Origin: Halorussus gelatinilyticus
GTDB taxonomy: Archaea > Halobacteriota > Halobacteria > Halobacteriales > Haladaptataceae
Assembly (NCBI RefSeq): GCF_023238445.1
Contig: NZ_CP096658.1
Location: forward strand, 1,612,001-1,676,000
Length of the DNA: 64,000 nt
Reading direction: 5' to 3'
The notes under the pieces are model-generated. The model was not told where the DNA came from and did no database searches. It saw only the letters and a list, made by a program, of their open reading frames with translations. Position numbers and translations under genes: made by a program. Of this stretch, positions 62,674 through 64,000 are shown one piece after another. Position 1 is the stretch's first letter. Every line of letters begins with the position of its first letter.

Positions 62674-63756
62674 TCAGTGGACGGTTCGCTCCTCGGTCGT
62701 GACGAAATCGACGTTCGTGAACTCGAAGCGCGCGCCGCCCGCCTCGCTCTCGGTGAGGGTGCAGTCCCAGCCGTACGTCTCGGCCAATTGCGAGATGAAC
62801 GTCAACCCGAGACCGATGCCGTCGGCGTCCGTGGTGTGTCCCGCCTCGAACACCGCGTCGCGCTCGTGTTCCGGGATGCCCACTCCGTCGTCCGCGACGT
62901 AGAAGCCGTCCGGGAGCGGGCCGACGGTTATCTCCACCGCCGACTCGGTGTGTTCGACGGCGTTCTCGAACAGGTTTTCGAGCAGGTGGCGGAGGTGAAT
63001 CGGGTCCGCCAGCACCGTCCGGTCGGTTTCGACGGCGAGTTCCGCGTGTTGGGGGTCGAGACTATCCCACGTCTCCGCGGCGACGTCGGAGAGCGAGACG
63101 GGTTCGGCGTGGATGGTCGCGTCCTCTCCGCGTGCGGTGACCAGAACGACCTCTATCATCTCCTCGATGCGGTCGAGCGCGGTTTCGACCTCCTCGACCG
63201 CCTTCGGGTCGCCGTCCGTGGCCGGTCCGAGGTAAATCTTCGCGATGGTCAGCGGGTTCTTGAGTTCGTGGGCGACCATTCGGGCGAAGTTCTCCAACTG
63301 GCCGTTCCGGCGCTGGAGTTGCCGGTTGTGTCGCTCGGCTTCCCGCCGCTGCGTCACGGCGCGGGCGTCGTTCACGCCGATGCCGAAACCGGCGGCGGTC
63401 CCGATGGCCGCCCCGAGCGTGAACGACCAGCGCGGGTAGGCGATGGTGACGCCGGGTTCGAGGTTGAGGAGTTCGATGACCCCGAGCGTGACGACGAATC
63501 CGGCGAGACACCACGTCACGACGCGCGGATACGTGTCCGAGTCGAGGTCGATTCGGGGGAGTCGAACCCCGCCGTACAACAGCACTGCTCCGGGACCGCC
63601 GACGAGAACGAAGTCGATGACGGCGGCGAGAATCGGTCTACCTGTAGCGACGACGAACCCCGCGCGAGCGACGGCGACCGCGACGTACAGTCCACCCAAA
63701 CCGGCGACGATGCGTTCACCGCCCACCGTAGAGACGAACCGCGACCAGTACCCCAT
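62674..63756 (-). CDS. Membrane-bound sensor histidine kinase
   Basis: 360 residues from the ATG at 63756 (MGYWSRF). Four to five TM helices in the first 135 residues, then a short coiled coil (EAERHNRQLQRRN) and the kinase core with FARMVAHELKNPLTI as phosphoacceptor and DDGVGIPEHERD as G1 box. The kinase core is strongly similar to that of the multi-PAS kinase at 54455, indicating duplication with different sensor parts. No adjacent regulator. Confidence 0.92.
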   Translation of the reverse strand: MGYWSRFVSTVGGERIVAGLGGLYVAVAVARAGFVVATGRPILAAVIDFVLVGGPGAVLLYGGVRLPRIDLDSDTYPRVVTWCLAGFVVTLGVIELLNLEPGVTIAYPRWSFTLGAAIGTAAGFGIGVNDARAVTQRREAERHNRQLQRRNGQLENFARMVAHELKNPLTIAKIYLGPATDGDPKAVEEVETALDRIEEMIEVVLVTARGEDATIHAEPVSLSDVAAETWDSLDPQHAELAVETDRTVLADPIHLRHLLENLFENAVEHTESAVEITVGPLPDGFYVADDGVGIPEHERDAVFEAGHTTDADGIGLGLTFISQLAETYGWDCTLTESEAGGARFEFTNVDFVTTEERTVH

Positions 63757-63855
63757 TACCGACCGTCTGTCGATATGGGAAGATAGGCATTTCGTCTGCT
63801 CGACAGTTGACAGTCGCGGCACCGCCGCCGAACTCCGAGGACTCGTCCCGGTCGG

Positions 63856-64000
63856 CTACGGCGCGACGCCGACGGTCAACAGCGTCCCGAACTCCCGGTA
63901 GCGTTCCACCATGTCCTCTCGCGACGCCCAGTTCTCGGTCGGGAACTCGTCCGCGTCGGGAATCTCGGTCTCACGGTCGGGCACGTTGTCCTGCTCGGCG
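63856..64000 (-). CDS. C-terminal end of an unidentified gene
   Basis: A minus-strand frame open from the right edge runs to TAG at 63856-63858 and gives about 47 residues: acidic, with FPTENWASREDMVERYREFG before the end. Too little is visible to name it. Confidence 0.6.
   Translation of the reverse strand, partial: AEQDNVPDRETEIPDADEFPTENWASREDMVERYREFGTLLTVGVAP

Noticed and set aside
1-64000. CRISPR arrays, prophage or complete IS
   Set aside because: I saw no regularly spaced repeats, Cas genes, phage structural genes or transposases.

Overview
This is a 64 kb piece of a high-GC haloarchaeal chromosome. Three things point to this. The proteins are very acidic. Secreted proteins carry twin-arginine lipoprotein signals. 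Archaea-specific genes are present: eIF2-beta, a fused two-fold histone, an RPA-type ssDNA-binding protein, MptD dihydroneopterin aldolase, an archaeal RNase P RNA and Bat-type HTH_10 regulators. Many genes have a box A (TATA) element about 26-30 nt before the start codon, as expected for leaderless transcripts. The run azf ... rpa2 - histone - histone deacetylase matches the order I remember from Haloferax volcanii. The genus cannot be fixed from sequence alone.

Region 1 (1-20.5 kb) is the most interesting part. It holds the end of a DUF1611/DgcN D-glutamate N-acetyltransferase-like gene, a dipeptide epimerase (DgcA/YcjG type), a Bat-like regulator and an S9 oligopeptidase. Facing these is a long minus-strand block: a lysA-like decarboxylase, an unknown beta-rich protein, a complete Dpp-type peptide ABC transporter, and a PBP4-like DD-carboxypeptidase with no signal peptide. 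Diverging from lysA are an M42 aminopeptidase, a frameshifted class A beta-lactamase-like serine hydrolase, and a MATE exporter. An ornithine cyclodeaminase-family reductase and a creatininase-family amidohydrolase follow. Haloarchaea have no peptidoglycan, so this looks like an uptake and intracellular dismantling pathway for D-amino-acid peptides, plausibly bacterial murein peptides. That is inference.

Region 2 (20.5-33 kb) is mostly core: a DUF5790 protein, a CBS protein, mptD, eIF2-beta, two small membrane proteins, azf (glucose-6-phosphate dehydrogenase, archaeal type), a DUF309 protein, two tandem PQQ-propeller lipoproteins, tRNA-Arg(GCG) with a duplicated 3' end nearby, a lipoprotein, rpa2, an acidic microprotein, the histone and a histone-deacetylase-family enzyme.

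Region 3 (33-45 kb) holds a Zn/Cd-type P1B ATPase, a 38-codon leaderless microprotein, RNase P RNA, an AMMECR1 protein, NAD salvage genes (pncB and a nicotinamidase) around a Hvo_1808-like surface lipoprotein, a DUF7344-type regulator, an M23-like protein, a lipoate-ligase-like gene and dihydroorotase.

Region 4 (45-54.4 kb) is a second peptide ABC system: a fused double ATPase, two tandem paralogous binding proteins (one without a lipobox cysteine) and two permeases.

Region 5 (54.4-64 kb) holds two sensor histidine kinases with related kinase cores, a universal stress protein, a DHH phosphoesterase, BtpA- and PfkB-family genes, several haloarchaeal conserved hypotheticals, and the C-terminus of an unidentified gene at the right edge. 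I saw no complete insertion sequence, CRISPR array or prophage.
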